Assembly: GCF_030063135.1 (NCBI RefSeq)
Contig: NZ_JASISO010000019.1
Coordinates: 95,215-134,598, forward strand
From: Streptomyces sp. G-G2
GTDB taxonomy: Bacteria > Actinomycetota > Actinomycetes > Streptomycetales > Streptomycetaceae
Direction: 5' to 3'
Length of the DNA: 39,384 nt
In this document: piece after piece, positions 21,984-30,361 of the stretch
How positions within the stretch are numbered: position 1 is the stretch's first letter
Layout: the number at the start of each line of letters is the position of its first letter
Notes under the pieces: generated by a model
Databases searched by the model: none
Seen by the model: the letters and a program-made list of their open reading frames with translations, nothing else
What the model was told of the DNA's origin: nothing
Made by a program: the position numbers and the translations under genes

Positions 21984-22886
21984 ATGAACCAGCGCACCCC
22001 TCGCCCGTGGCCGTGGCCGCCCAGGACCCGCGGCCGAGCGCTGATCGCGGTCGCCGTCGCCGTGGCGGCGACCGTCACGGCAGCCGCAGTGCCCGCGCCC
22101 GCGGATCCCCGGCCCGCGGTGCCCGTAAGGTCGTCGCCGGTGTTCCCGCCGACGTTCCCACCGGTGTTCCCGCCGGACACACGTCCCGCTCCCGCCTTGC
22201 CGGGAGACGTACTGGGCCGGGCGGTCCGTACGATGCCGACCGAACGGCAGGTGGTGGCGCTGACCTTCAACGCGGCTTGGGACGAGACGGGGGTGGACTC
22301 CGTCCTGAAGGTGCTGCGCGCGTACGACGCTCCGGCCACGTTCTTCCTGACCGGACAGTTCGCCGAGCGGCACCCGGCCGCGGCGCGGTCGATGGCGGCG
22401 GCCGGACACGGCATCGCCAGCCACAGCTACAGTCACCCGCACTTCGGCGAACTGACCTGGCAGGAACGGGAGCTCGAACTGCGGCTCGCGGACGTCGCCC
22501 TGCGCAGGGCGACCGGGGCGGCGCCCCTGCCGTTCTTCCGGTTCCCCTACGGCGAAACCACCCAGCGCCAGATCGACGAGGTCAACGCGCTGGGCTTCGC
22601 GGACATCGAATGGGCCGTCGACACCAACGGCTACAAAGGGACAGCGGGCCGGATGACCGTCCAGCGGGCCGTCCACCGCGCCCTGCGCGGGCTGGCGCCG
22701 GGCCGGATCATCCAGATGCACGTCGGCGACCCCGCCGGGCACGGCCCCATCCTCGACGCGCAGGCACTCCCGCTGATCATCGAGGCCGTCCGTGCCCGCG
22801 GGTACGAGGTCGTCGACCTGCGCACCCTCCTCGTCCCACCCGCCGTGCGGCCGTCTGCGAGCGCTTCCTCCCACCGGAACGGGTGA
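21984..22886 (+). CDS. Exported deacetylase-like protein, TFNAAWD variant
   Basis: The 300-residue product has an N-terminal basic and hydrophobic segment (ALIAVAVAVAATVTAAAV) that is a signal peptide or anchor. A Pro/Phe repeat linker (FPPTFPPVFPP) follows, then a NodB-like domain from about residue 85. Motif 1 reads LTFNAAWDETG, so the catalytic base aspartate is Asn96. The zinc-like SHSYSHPHF, RFPYGETT and QMHVGD motifs are kept. PdaB-like enzymes also have altered first motifs, so it may be a special subfamily or a binding protein. ATG 21984 follows AGGA by ten bases. It diverges from the canonical deacetylase gene. Confidence 0.88.
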   Translation: MNQRTPRPWPWPPRTRGRALIAVAVAVAATVTAAAVPAPADPRPAVPVRSSPVFPPTFPPVFPPDTRPAPALPGDVLGRAVRTMPTERQVVALTFNAAWDETGVDSVLKVLRAYDAPATFFLTGQFAERHPAAARSMAAAGHGIASHSYSHPHFGELTWQERELELRLADVALRRATGAAPLPFFRFPYGETTQRQIDEVNALGFADIEWAVDTNGYKGTAGRMTVQRAVHRALRGLAPGRIIQMHVGDPAGHGPILDAQALPLIIEAVRARGYEVVDLRTLLVPPAVRPSASASSHRNG

Positions 22887-22950
22887 TCGCGGGGCGGCGC
22901 GCCGGGCGGGTCCCCCACATGGCCGCACCGGACCGGCAGGGTCACCGCAC

Positions 22951-23742
22951 GTGCACCCCCTTCTCCGGCGCGCCGCCCTGCTCGCGGCCTCGCTCACGCT
23001 CCTCGCCCCCACCCGCCCCGCCCAGCCGGTGGTGCTCCACGACCTCGGCTTCGATGCCTGCGCCGCGCCCCCGCTCAAGGCCATGCGGGCCTGGTACGGC
23101 ACCTCCCCGTACAAGGCCGTCGGCATCTACGTCTCCGGCACCCAACGCCACTGCGCGCAGCCGGAGCTGACCGCCGAGTGGGTGCGGCGGGTGCGGGCAA
23201 TGGGCTGGCGGCTGATCCCCGCGCACGTCGGGATGCAGGCGCCCTGCAACGACTACCCGCACAAGACCGAGCGCTTCGCCCCCGCCCGCGCCGCCGACCA
23301 GGGGCGGGCCCAGGCGCGGGAGGCGGTGAAGGCGCTCACCGCGCTGGGGATCGGCAAGGACAGCCCGGTCTACCTCGACATCGAGTCGTACGCCGTCAAG
23401 GACGCGGCCCCCGCGTGCGGCCGGGCCGTGGTCGACGCGGTGGTCGGCTGGACGCAGGAGCTGCGGCGGGCGGGCTACCGGGCCGGGTTCTACTCCAGCC
23501 TGGGCTCCGGCGTCCGTGACCTCGCGGAGGCCGCCCGCGCGGGCCGCTCCCCGCTCCCGGAGGCCCTCTGGTACGCCCGCTGGGACCGCAGGCCCGACAC
23601 CGCCGACCAGGGCCCGCTGACCTTGGGGCGGTGGCCGAAGGACCAGCGGATCCACCAGTTCGAGGGCAACGTCAACGAGACCTGGGGCGGCGAGACCCTC
23701 ACCATCGACCGCAACCGCCTGGACGGCCCCGTCGTCTCCTGA
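22951..23742 (+). CDS. Secreted DUF1906 (glycoside-hydrolase-like) protein
   Basis: The 263-residue product starts with a signal peptide (LLRRAALLAASLTLLAPT). It then matches DUF1906, a TIM-barrel domain like the one in mycobacterial Rv2525c: LHDLGFDACAAPPLKAM, VGIYVSGTQ, RLIPAHVGMQ, VYLDIESYAV with the likely acidic active-site pair, and RAGFYSSLGSG. The family is linked to peptidoglycan metabolism. The GTG start at 22951 is supported by AGGG nine bases upstream and by the signal peptide. It follows the TFNAAWD deacetylase in the same direction by 64 bases, so it is probably co-transcribed with it. Confidence 0.88.
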   Translation: MHPLLRRAALLAASLTLLAPTRPAQPVVLHDLGFDACAAPPLKAMRAWYGTSPYKAVGIYVSGTQRHCAQPELTAEWVRRVRAMGWRLIPAHVGMQAPCNDYPHKTERFAPARAADQGRAQAREAVKALTALGIGKDSPVYLDIESYAVKDAAPACGRAVVDAVVGWTQELRRAGYRAGFYSSLGSGVRDLAEAARAGRSPLPEALWYARWDRRPDTADQGPLTLGRWPKDQRIHQFEGNVNETWGGETLTIDRNRLDGPVVS

Positions 23743-23794
23743 TCCAGAGGGTCCGGGCGCTCGCCGGGCTCCGACGCGGGCGGGGGCGGGGCAC

Positions 23795-24079
23795 GTGGCC
23801 AGGTGGGGACTGCTCGTCGAGCAGAACGTCGGCAGTGGCGGTCAGCACCGGATGTGGGCGGTCCAGGTGCTCGGCCACGTGGACGGCACCCGCGCCGAAG
23901 CCCTGGCGGAACTGCGCCGCCAGGCCGACACCTTCCGCCCCCAGCACCCCATGAAGGTCCGGCGCCGGGTCCTCTACCAGGACGGTGACGGCTTCCTCGC
24001 CGTCCTGGACGGCTCGTGGCAGATCTTCCACTGCCGCTTCACGCTGGCGGAACAGCTCTCCGACACCGGGGGCGGGTGA
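23795..24079 (+). CDS. Small conserved protein of unknown function
   Basis: The 94-residue soluble product begins MARWGLLVEQNVGSGGQHRMWAVQVLGHVDGTR-like and ends with YQDGDGFLAVLDGSWQIFHCRFTLAEQL. It looks like a compact alpha/beta domain. I have no function for it. GTG 23795 follows GGGGCGGGG without a textbook site. Its position next to purA, running towards it, appears typical of Streptomyces. The 73-base gap to purA contains an inverted-repeat-rich GGGCGGG/CGCCCC region that may end both transcripts. Confidence 0.75.
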   Translation: MARWGLLVEQNVGSGGQHRMWAVQVLGHVDGTRAEALAELRRQADTFRPQHPMKVRRRVLYQDGDGFLAVLDGSWQIFHCRFTLAEQLSDTGGG

Positions 24080-24152
24080 TCCGGTCCGCGCGAGCCGAAG
24101 GGGCGGGCCGCCTCGCGACCCGCCCCCTGGGCGACGTACAGCTGCTCGGTTC

Positions 24153-25436
24153 CTACAGGAACGAGTTGATCTCGATCGTCTCGGTGCGGCCGGGGCCGAC
24201 GCCGATCGCGGAGATCGGGGCGCCCGACATCTCCTCCAGGGCCTTGACGTACGCCTTGGCGTTCTTCGGCAGCTCGTCGAAGGTCTTGGCCTTGGTGATG
24301 TCCTCGGACCAGCCGGGGAAGTTCTCGTAGATCGGCTTCGCGTGGTGGAAGTCGGTCTGCGAGTAGGGCAGCTCCTCGACGCGCTTGCCGTCGATCTCGT
24401 ACGCGACGCAGACCGGGATCTCTTCCCAGCCGGTCAGCACGTCGAGCTTGGTGAGGAAGAAGTCCGTCAGGCCGTTCACGCGGGTCGCGTAGCGGGCGAT
24501 CGGGGCGTCGAACCAGCCGCAGCGGCGGTCACGGCCGGTGGTGACACCGCGCTCGCCGCCGATGCGGCGCAGCGCCTCGCCGTCCGCGTCGAACAGCTCG
24601 GTCGGGAACGGGCCCGCGCCGACGCGGGTCGTGTAGGCCTTGAGGATGCCGATGACGCGCGAGATCTTCGTCGGGCCGACACCCGCACCGGTGCAGGCGC
24701 CACCGGCCGTCGGGTTCGAGGACGTGACGAAGGGGTACGTGCCGTGGTCGACGTCGAGCAGGGTGCCCTGGCCGCCCTCGAACAGCACGACCTTGTCCTC
24801 GTCGAGCGCGTTGTTGATGATGAGGGTGGTGTCGGCGACGTAGGGCTTGATCAGCTCCGCGTATCCAAGCATTTCCTCGACGATCTGGGCGGCGTCGATC
24901 GCGCGGCGGTTGTACAGCTTCGCGAGGAGCTGGTTCTTGCCTTCCAGCGCGGCTTCGACCTTCTGGACGAGGATCGACTCGTCGTAGAGGTCCTGGACGC
25001 GGATGCCGATGCGGTTGATCTTGTCCGCGTACGTCGGGCCGATGCCACGGCCCGTCGTGCCGATCTTCCGCTTGCCGAGGAAGCGCTCGCCGACCTTGTC
25101 GAGGGTGACGTTGTACGGCGTGATGAGGTGCGCATTGCCGCTCAGGAGCAGCTTGGAGGTGTCGATGCCGCGCTCGTTCAGGCCGCGCAGCTCGGAGAGC
25201 AGGACGGCCGGGTCGACGACGACGCCGTTGCCGATCACCGGGGTGCATCCGGGGGACAGGATGCCGGAAGGGAGAAGGTGCAATGCGTACTTCTGGTCGC
25301 CTACGACGACCGTGTGGCCGGCGTTGTTGCCACCCTGGTAGCGCACTACATAGTCAACGGATCCACCGAGCAGGTCGGTGGCCTTTCCCTTGCCCTCGTC
25401 ACCCCACTGAGCTCCGAGCAGCACAAGAGCGGGCAC
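24153..25436 (-). CDS. purA: Adenylosuccinate synthetase
   Basis: This cytoplasmic enzyme joins IMP and aspartate with GTP to make adenylosuccinate, the first step from IMP to AMP. The 427-residue product has the normal length. It shows QWGDEGKGK (P-loop with the catalytic aspartate), NNAGHTVV with the catalytic histidine, GTTGRGIGPTYADK, the FEGGQGTLLDVDHGTYPFVTS block, and GRDRRCGWFD. The GTG start at 25436 follows GAAGAGG. A hairpin lies in the 163-base divergent gap to the next gene. It is a core gene and a useful anchor for synteny. Confidence 0.98.
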   Translation of the reverse strand: MPALVLLGAQWGDEGKGKATDLLGGSVDYVVRYQGGNNAGHTVVVGDQKYALHLLPSGILSPGCTPVIGNGVVVDPAVLLSELRGLNERGIDTSKLLLSGNAHLITPYNVTLDKVGERFLGKRKIGTTGRGIGPTYADKINRIGIRVQDLYDESILVQKVEAALEGKNQLLAKLYNRRAIDAAQIVEEMLGYAELIKPYVADTTLIINNALDEDKVVLFEGGQGTLLDVDHGTYPFVTSSNPTAGGACTGAGVGPTKISRVIGILKAYTTRVGAGPFPTELFDADGEALRRIGGERGVTTGRDRRCGWFDAPIARYATRVNGLTDFFLTKLDVLTGWEEIPVCVAYEIDGKRVEELPYSQTDFHHAKPIYENFPGWSEDITKAKTFDELPKNAKAYVKALEEMSGAPISAIGVGPGRTETIEINSFL

Positions 25437-25537
25437 AGGCGTACACCTCTTCCGGATGGGGCATGTCCAAGGTCAGGGGGCGTACGACGATGTACACCGC
25501 AGGCTGAGCCGTCGGACCGGTGCCCCGGAATAGACGA

Positions 25538-25565
25538 AGGCCCTGGCGCAATAGCGCAAGGGCCT
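25538..25565. promoter_or_regulatory. Hairpin in the purA/kinase divergent gap
   Basis: AGGCCCTGGCGC (25538-25549) and GCGCAAGGGCCT (25554-25565) form a 12-bp stem with one mismatch and an AATA loop. A T-containing tail follows on the minus strand. It lies about 100 bases upstream of purA and 35 bases before the kinase gene. It could be a leader hairpin, an operator or a terminator of antisense transcripts. Confidence 0.5.
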
Positions 25566-25599
25566 CTTGCACAAAGATGCTACCCGAGGAAGGACCGAG

Positions 25600-26532
25600 G
25601 TGTCGGCTCCAGAGCCCACCATGAGCCATGCGGGCGCGCCGGTAGGCGCCCTGCTCGTGCTCGTCGACCCGGTCGCCCGCCGCCTCGACGGCGAGTCCGT
25701 ACGGATCGCGAAGGACGTTTTGTCGGCCGGGGCGGCGGCGAAGATCTGCCTCCCGGAGAGCCTTGAGGAGTTCGCGCGGGCCCTTGCCCGCCGGGGTCAT
25801 CGGCAGCCCGTGATCGTCGGTGACGATCGGGCGCTGGTGCGGGCCGTGGGGCTGCTGCACCGGCGCCGGGAGCTGGCCGACTCCGCGCTCGCGCTGGTGC
25901 CCGTGGGCGCCGCCGGGTCACTGTCGCTGGCGCGGGCGCTGGGCGTGCCGGTGGGCGCCGTGGCGGGGGCGCGGGCGGTGCTGGACGGGGCCGTACGGGC
26001 GCGTGACCTGCTGGTTGATGACAGCGACGGGGTGGTGCTGGGGGGTGTGCGGATCCCGGGCGCGGGGGTGCCGGCGGCCGGTGTGCGAGGTGGTTTGCGG
26101 GGTGGAGCGGGGGTCGGATCCGGGGCCGGTCCGGGTGTCGCCGCGGGGGGTGCGGTGGCGTCGTACGCGCGGCCGGCCGCGCCCACGCTGTGGAGTGCGT
26201 GCCGGTCGCTGGTGCGGACCCTGGTGCGGCCGCCGGTGCACCGGGGCGCGGCTCCGGCGCAGCGGCTGCGGCTGCGGGTGGAGGCGGACGGAGTGCTGGT
26301 CAGCGATGTGGACCAGGCGGTGGCGGACGTGGCCGTGGCCGCGCGGGACGGCCAGGTCGAAGTCGTTGTCCGGATGCTGGACGCGGGGCCCGCGCTGGTC
26401 GCCCGAGGACTGTCGGTGACGGTGTCGGGGGCGGACTTCCGCTACCGCGCCGACCACGCCGACACGGGCCCGGTGCGGCGGCGGACGTGGACCGTGCGAC
26501 CGGAGGCGTGGGGGCTGACCCTGCCGCGATGA
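25600..26532 (+). CDS. Diacylglycerol kinase catalytic-domain-like protein
   Basis: The 310-residue product resembles the lipid or sphingosine kinase fold (DAGK catalytic domain). It has an N-terminal nucleotide-binding half, with VLVDPVARRLDGESVR in place of the usual NPxSG motif, QPVIVGDDRALVRAVGLLHRRRELADSALALVPVGAAGSLSLARALGVP where GGDGT would be, and a beta-rich C-terminal half ending RTWTVRPEAWGL. The GDDRAL and GAAGSL segments differ from canonical GGDGTL and GTGND, so activity is uncertain. GTG 25600 follows GAGGAAGGA; ATG 25621 is an alternative. The stop overlaps the start of the next gene (ATGA), indicating an operon. Confidence 0.75.
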   Translation: MSAPEPTMSHAGAPVGALLVLVDPVARRLDGESVRIAKDVLSAGAAAKICLPESLEEFARALARRGHRQPVIVGDDRALVRAVGLLHRRRELADSALALVPVGAAGSLSLARALGVPVGAVAGARAVLDGAVRARDLLVDDSDGVVLGGVRIPGAGVPAAGVRGGLRGGAGVGSGAGPGVAAGGAVASYARPAAPTLWSACRSLVRTLVRPPVHRGAAPAQRLRLRVEADGVLVSDVDQAVADVAVAARDGQVEVVVRMLDAGPALVARGLSVTVSGADFRYRADHADTGPVRRRTWTVRPEAWGLTLPR

Positions 26533-27161
26533 GCACGGAGGGGGACCCCGGGCCGGGCGGCGGGCTGGATGCCGGTCCGGACGGCGGCCCGTATGCCGGG
26601 CTGGACGCGGGTCCGGACGGGGCGGGGCTGGTGGAGGCCCTGGGCGGGTGGCGGCGCGATGCGGCGCTGCTGTGCCTGCTGCCGGTGTTCTGGTGGCCCG
26701 CCGTGGCCGGGTGCGCGCTGGTCCGGCCGAGGGTGGCGGGGGCGCTGATGCTGGTGGTGCTGTTGAGCCCGGCGGTGCTCGGAATGCGGGAGCTGTACGT
26801 CGCCCGGCGGGCCCGGACCGCGCTGCGCGGCCCCGCCCGCTGGAGGCCGTATCGGATCACCGTACGGCGGTCCGGGATCGGGCCCCCCGTGCTGCTGCTC
26901 GGGGAGGGTCAGTGGGTGGTGGCGCCGGGGCTGCTCGGCCGCCGGCTCGTGCCCGCGCGGCCCTGGCCCCCGGGGTCGGCGCCGGAGACGGTGCTGTGGC
27001 TGGCGGAGGAGCCGGGGGGTCCGGGCGGCCCGGAAGCTGATCGCGGGCCCGGGCCCGGGCGCGTGGCGGGGGCGCGCTGTCTGGTGTGGGCGCCGGGGTC
27101 GGGGCGGCTGGGGCGGGTGCGGGTGCGGCGGGTGCGGGTGCGGCGCGGGGGCACGGCTTAG
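26529..27161 (+). CDS. Small membrane protein of unknown function
   Basis: The 210-residue product has an N-terminal repeat (GLDAGPDGGPY, then AGLDAGPDGAG), two transmembrane segments at about 45-85 (DAALLCLLPVFWWPAVAGCAL and VAGALMLVVLLSPAVLGM), and a cytoplasmic basic tail with a mixed alpha/beta stretch. The last residues come from a 15-base tandem duplication at 27115-27144 that encodes RVRVR twice. Its ATG overlaps the kinase stop codon, so it may work with that lipid-kinase-like protein at the membrane. I do not recognise the family. Confidence 0.65.
   Translation: MSTEGDPGPGGGLDAGPDGGPYAGLDAGPDGAGLVEALGGWRRDAALLCLLPVFWWPAVAGCALVRPRVAGALMLVVLLSPAVLGMRELYVARRARTALRGPARWRPYRITVRRSGIGPPVLLLGEGQWVVAPGLLGRRLVPARPWPPGSAPETVLWLAEEPGGPGGPEADRGPGPGRVAGARCLVWAPGSGRLGRVRVRRVRVRRGGTA
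27115..27144 (+). repeat. 15-bp tandem duplication
   Basis: GGGTGCGGGTGCGGC occurs twice in a row (27115-27129 and 27130-27144) at the 3' end of the membrane protein gene. The unit keeps the frame and itself contains a six-base repeat. Confidence 0.9.
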
Positions 27162-27236
27162 TGCTGTGGCCGGGAAGGTTTGCCGGGCGCCGCGACCCGG
27201 TGCACCTTTCCGGTCACGGCACTGGCGGGAGGCGCC

Positions 27237-27791
27237 TCAGGAGAGGTCGAGGGTCGCGCGGTGGGTGCGCCATCGGTCCAGGAGGCCCAGCATCTCGCCC
27301 TGGAGGAACTCGAAGAAGGCCGCGGTCTCGGCGATGCGGCTGCCCGCCGGGGTGTCGGGGCCGAGGCTGACCGCGCCGTCGCGCAGGGTCTTCTCCCACA
27401 GGGTCAGGATCTGGTCGCGGCGGGTGAAGGTCTCGTACCAGAGCTCGTTGTGCAGCACGTACCGGTCGCGCCGGGAGCCCGGCTCGCGCTCGCGGCTGAC
27501 CATGTTGACCTGGGTGAGGTAGCCGACGGCGCCCGACACCGCGGCCGGGCTGATCTGCAGGGCCAGGCTCAGCTCGGCGGAGGTCAGCGCGCCGCCGTCG
27601 CTGGCCAGCAGCGCGGCGAAGACCCGGGAGGCCATGCGCTGCATGCCCGCCTCGGTCAGCTGGGCGGCGAACCGCTCCACGAAGCGGGAGACCGCTTCCT
27701 CGTCCCGGGCGGCGTCCGCCGCCGCTGTTGCTGTCGTCGTCGCGGTCGTCGCGGTCGTCGCTGGGGCCGCTGCCGCTGCCGCCGTTTCCAT
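27237..27791 (-). CDS. GbsR/MarR-family transcriptional repressor
   Basis: The 184-residue product has a low-complexity Ala/Thr N-terminus of about 28 residues. A winged-helix domain follows: RFVERFAAQLTEAGMQRMASRVFAALLASDGGALTSAELSLALQISPAAVSGAVGYLTQVNMVSREREPGSRRDRYVL, in which the wing with ERE.GSRRDRY is typical of GbsR/MarR proteins. A C-terminal helical dimer region ends MLGLLDRWRTHRATLDLS. ATG 27791 has AAAGGG nine bases upstream; a GTG at 27800 is too close to that site. It is divergent to an ABC exporter across a perfect palindrome and most likely represses both itself and the transporter until a ligand, perhaps a transported drug, binds. Confidence 0.88.
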   Translation of the reverse strand: METAAAAAAPATTATTATTTATAAADAARDEEAVSRFVERFAAQLTEAGMQRMASRVFAALLASDGGALTSAELSLALQISPAAVSGAVGYLTQVNMVSREREPGSRRDRYVLHNELWYETFTRRDQILTLWEKTLRDGAVSLGPDTPAGSRIAETAAFFEFLQGEMLGLLDRWRTHRATLDLS

Positions 27792-27827
27792 GTCCGTCAC
27801 CCTTTCGACTTTACTTGATTTCCAAGC

Positions 27828-27843
27828 TTCACAAATTTGTGAA
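27828..27843. promoter_or_regulatory. 16-bp perfect palindrome between GbsR gene and exporter
   Basis: TTCACAAATTTGTGAA (27828-27843) is its own reverse complement and lies in the 72-base AT-rich gap between the divergent repressor and ABC genes. Its size and position fit a MarR-type operator controlling both promoters. Confidence 0.8.
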
Positions 27844-27863
27844 AGTAGCGTACGTTCGGAACC

Positions 27864-28775
27864 ATGAAGAACGCCATCAGGGTCGCCGGACTCCACAAGT
27901 CGTTCGGCCGCACCCGCGCACTGGACGGACTCGACCTCTCGGTCGCCACCGGCGAGGTCCACGGCTTCCTCGGGCCCAACGGGTCCGGAAAGTCCACCAC
28001 CATCCGGGTCCTGCTGGGGCTGCTGCGCGCGGACTCCGGCACCGCCGAACTCCTCGGCGGCGACCCCTGGGGGGACGCGGTCCGCCTGCACCGCCGCATC
28101 GCGTACGTGCCCGGCGATGTGACCCTGTGGCGCAACCTCTCCGGCGGCGAAGTCATAGACCTCTACGGGCGGCTGCGCGGCGGCCTCGACGAGGGCCGCC
28201 GGGCCGAGCTGATCGAGCGGTTCGAACTCGACCCGGCCAAGAAGGGGCGTACGTACTCCAAGGGCAACCGGCAGAAGGTCGCCCTCGTCGCCGCCTTCGC
28301 CGCCGACGCGGACCTGCTGATCCTGGACGAGCCCACCTCGGGCCTCGACCCGCTGATGGAAGAGGTCTTCCAGAGCTGCGTGGCCGAAGCGCGCGCCGCC
28401 GGGCGGACGGTCCTGCTCAGCTCGCACATCCTCAGCGAGGTCGAGTCCCTCTGCGACCGGGTCAGCATCATCCGCAACGGCCGGACCGTGGAGAGCGGCA
28501 GCCTCGCCGAACTGCGCCACCTCACCCGGACCTCGATCACCGCCGAACTGGCCGCCGCCCCCAACGGGATCGCGCACCTGCCCGGGGTGCACGACGTGGA
28601 GGTGCGGGGGCTCAGGATCCGGCTCCAGGCCGACACCGACAAGCTGGACGCGGTCCTGCGCGCCCTCGCGTCGTCCGGGGTCCGCTCGCTCACCTCGACC
28701 CCGCCGACCCTGGAGGAACTGTTCCTGCGCCACTATGCCGACGGCGACGCGGAGAAGGCCAGGGCCGTGCGATGA
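27864..28775 (+). CDS. ABC transporter ATP-binding protein (drug-exporter type)
   Basis: The 303-residue cytoplasmic ATPase has Walker A GPNGSGKS at 37-44, the signature YSKGNRQKVALVAAF, Walker B LLILDEPTSGLD, and the switch SSHILSEVES. The C-terminal about 80 residues match the extra domain of DrrA/CcmA-type drug exporters. It has an ATGA overlap with the permease gene and forms a two-gene exporter unit. The start ATG 27864 lies only 72 bases from the divergent repressor gene, with the palindrome between, so expression is likely derepressed by the ligand. Substrate unknown; antibiotics are usual for this type. Confidence 0.95.
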   Translation: MKNAIRVAGLHKSFGRTRALDGLDLSVATGEVHGFLGPNGSGKSTTIRVLLGLLRADSGTAELLGGDPWGDAVRLHRRIAYVPGDVTLWRNLSGGEVIDLYGRLRGGLDEGRRAELIERFELDPAKKGRTYSKGNRQKVALVAAFAADADLLILDEPTSGLDPLMEEVFQSCVAEARAAGRTVLLSSHILSEVESLCDRVSIIRNGRTVESGSLAELRHLTRTSITAELAAAPNGIAHLPGVHDVEVRGLRIRLQADTDKLDAVLRALASSGVRSLTSTPPTLEELFLRHYADGDAEKARAVR

Positions 28776-30358
28776 AGGGCCAACTGGCGGGAACGGGGAC
28801 GCTGCTGAGGCTCGCCCTGCGCCGCGACCGGGTGATGGCGCCCGTGTGGATCCTGGTCATCGCGCTGACGGTGCTCAGCATGCCCCGCTCGCTGGAGGCG
28901 ACGTACGGAACCGCCGCCGAACGGGCCCACGTGCTCACCACGATGAACGCCAACGGCTCGCTGCGCGCCCTGTACGGGCCGGTGTTCGGCGATTCGATCG
29001 GTGCGCTCGGCGTCTGGAAGGCCGGGGTCTTCGCGGGCCTGTTCGCCGCCGTGATGAGCCTGGTCATCGTGGTCCGGCACACCCGTGAGGAGGAGGAGAG
29101 CGGGCGTCAGGAGATGCTCTCCGCCGCCGTGGTGGGCAGTGGGGCCCCGCTGACCGCCGCGCTGCTCGCGGCCCTCGTCGCCAACGCGCTCGTCGCGGTC
29201 CTGGTGGCGGCCGGACTGGCGGGCCAGGAGGTCGGGGGCGGTGCGGGAGGTGCGGTGGCGCTCGCGGTGGCGATCGGCGCGACCGGGCTGGTCTTCGCCG
29301 CGATCGCCGCGATCGCCGCGCAGCTCACCGAGAGCGCGCGGCTCGCGAAGGGGCTCACGGGCGCGCTGCTCGGCGCCGCGTTCGTCCTGCGGGCCGCCGG
29401 GGACGCGGGCCGGGCCGACGGGGGATCGGCGCTGACCTGGGCCTCGCCGCTGGGCTGGCTGGAGAACGTACGCCCCTACGCGGGCGAACGCTGGTGGGTG
29501 CTCGGCCTCTTCGGCGCGGCCTGCGCCGCTCTGGTGGTCCTCGCCTCCGTCCTGGCCGGGCGCCGGGACCTGGGCATGAGCTTCCTCGCGGCCCGCCCCG
29601 GCCCGGCGCGGGGGCGGCTCGGCGGCGCCTCGGCGCTGGCGTGGCGGCTCCAGCGGGGGAGCGTGCTGGGATGGAGCGCCGGATACCTGGCGGCGGGCGC
29701 CGCCTTCGGCGCCATGACGGACGGCGTGGCCCAACTGGTCGGGGACAACGCGAAGACCCGCGAGATCATCGAGCGGATGGGCGGGCAGAGCGGCATCACC
29801 GACGCGTTCCTGGCGGGGATGGCCGGGATGCTGGGGATGGTGGCCGCGCTGTACATCGTGGCCTCGGTGCTGAGGCTCGGCGGCGAGGAGAACGGGCAGC
29901 GCGCCGAACCGCTCCTCGCGGGGGCCGTCGGGCGGCTCGGCTGGGCGGGCGGACACCTGGTGATCGCGTTCGGGGGCTCGGCGCTGATCCTCGCGCTGGG
30001 CGGGCTCGGGCTGGGCCTCGGGCACGGTCAGGACGTGGGGGCGGCGGTGGGGGCCTGCCTGGCGCAGCTCCCGGCGGTGTGGGTGGTCGGGGCGCTGGCG
30101 GTGCTGCTGCACGGGGCGCTGCCGAGGTTCGCCGTGGCCGCCTGGGCGGTGGCCGGGGCCGCGCTCGCCCTGGGCTGGGTCGGTCCGGCGCTGAACCTCC
30201 CGCAAGCCGCCCTCGACCTGTCGCCCTTCGCCCACCTGCCCCGGCTGCCGGGAGCCGGGGCCGTCGGCTGGGCCCCGCTGCTGACCCTGACCGCGCTGGC
30301 GGCCCTGCTGACGGTGACGGGCCTGGCCTCCCTGCGCCGCCGGGACATGGTCGCCTGA
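28772..30358 (+). CDS. ABC-2 type exporter permease, large form
   Basis: The 528-residue product has about twelve hydrophobic helices arranged as two similar halves. Examples are MAPVWILVIALTVLSM at the start, GVFAGLFAAVMSLVIVV, a long AVALAVAIGATGLVFAAIAAIAA, and in the second half VLGWSAGYLAAGAAFGAM and VVGALAVLLHGALP. It matches the large permeases often labelled polyketide antibiotic exporters. Half-sized ABC-2 permeases have six helices, so this looks like a tandem fusion. It works with the upstream ATPase. A G-rich tract and a convergent P450 gene follow. Confidence 0.92.
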   Translation: MKGQLAGTGTLLRLALRRDRVMAPVWILVIALTVLSMPRSLEATYGTAAERAHVLTTMNANGSLRALYGPVFGDSIGALGVWKAGVFAGLFAAVMSLVIVVRHTREEEESGRQEMLSAAVVGSGAPLTAALLAALVANALVAVLVAAGLAGQEVGGGAGGAVALAVAIGATGLVFAAIAAIAAQLTESARLAKGLTGALLGAAFVLRAAGDAGRADGGSALTWASPLGWLENVRPYAGERWWVLGLFGAACAALVVLASVLAGRRDLGMSFLAARPGPARGRLGGASALAWRLQRGSVLGWSAGYLAAGAAFGAMTDGVAQLVGDNAKTREIIERMGGQSGITDAFLAGMAGMLGMVAALYIVASVLRLGGEENGQRAEPLLAGAVGRLGWAGGHLVIAFGGSALILALGGLGLGLGHGQDVGAAVGACLAQLPAVWVVGALAVLLHGALPRFAVAAWAVAGAALALGWVGPALNLPQAALDLSPFAHLPRLPGAGAVGWAPLLTLTALAALLTVTGLASLRRRDMVA

Positions 30359-30361
30359 GTG

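Noticed and set aside
27792..28733. Extension of the GbsR protein upstream across the ABC gene
   Set aside because: It crosses the palindrome and is antisense to the ATPase gene; ATG 27791 has a good ribosome site.
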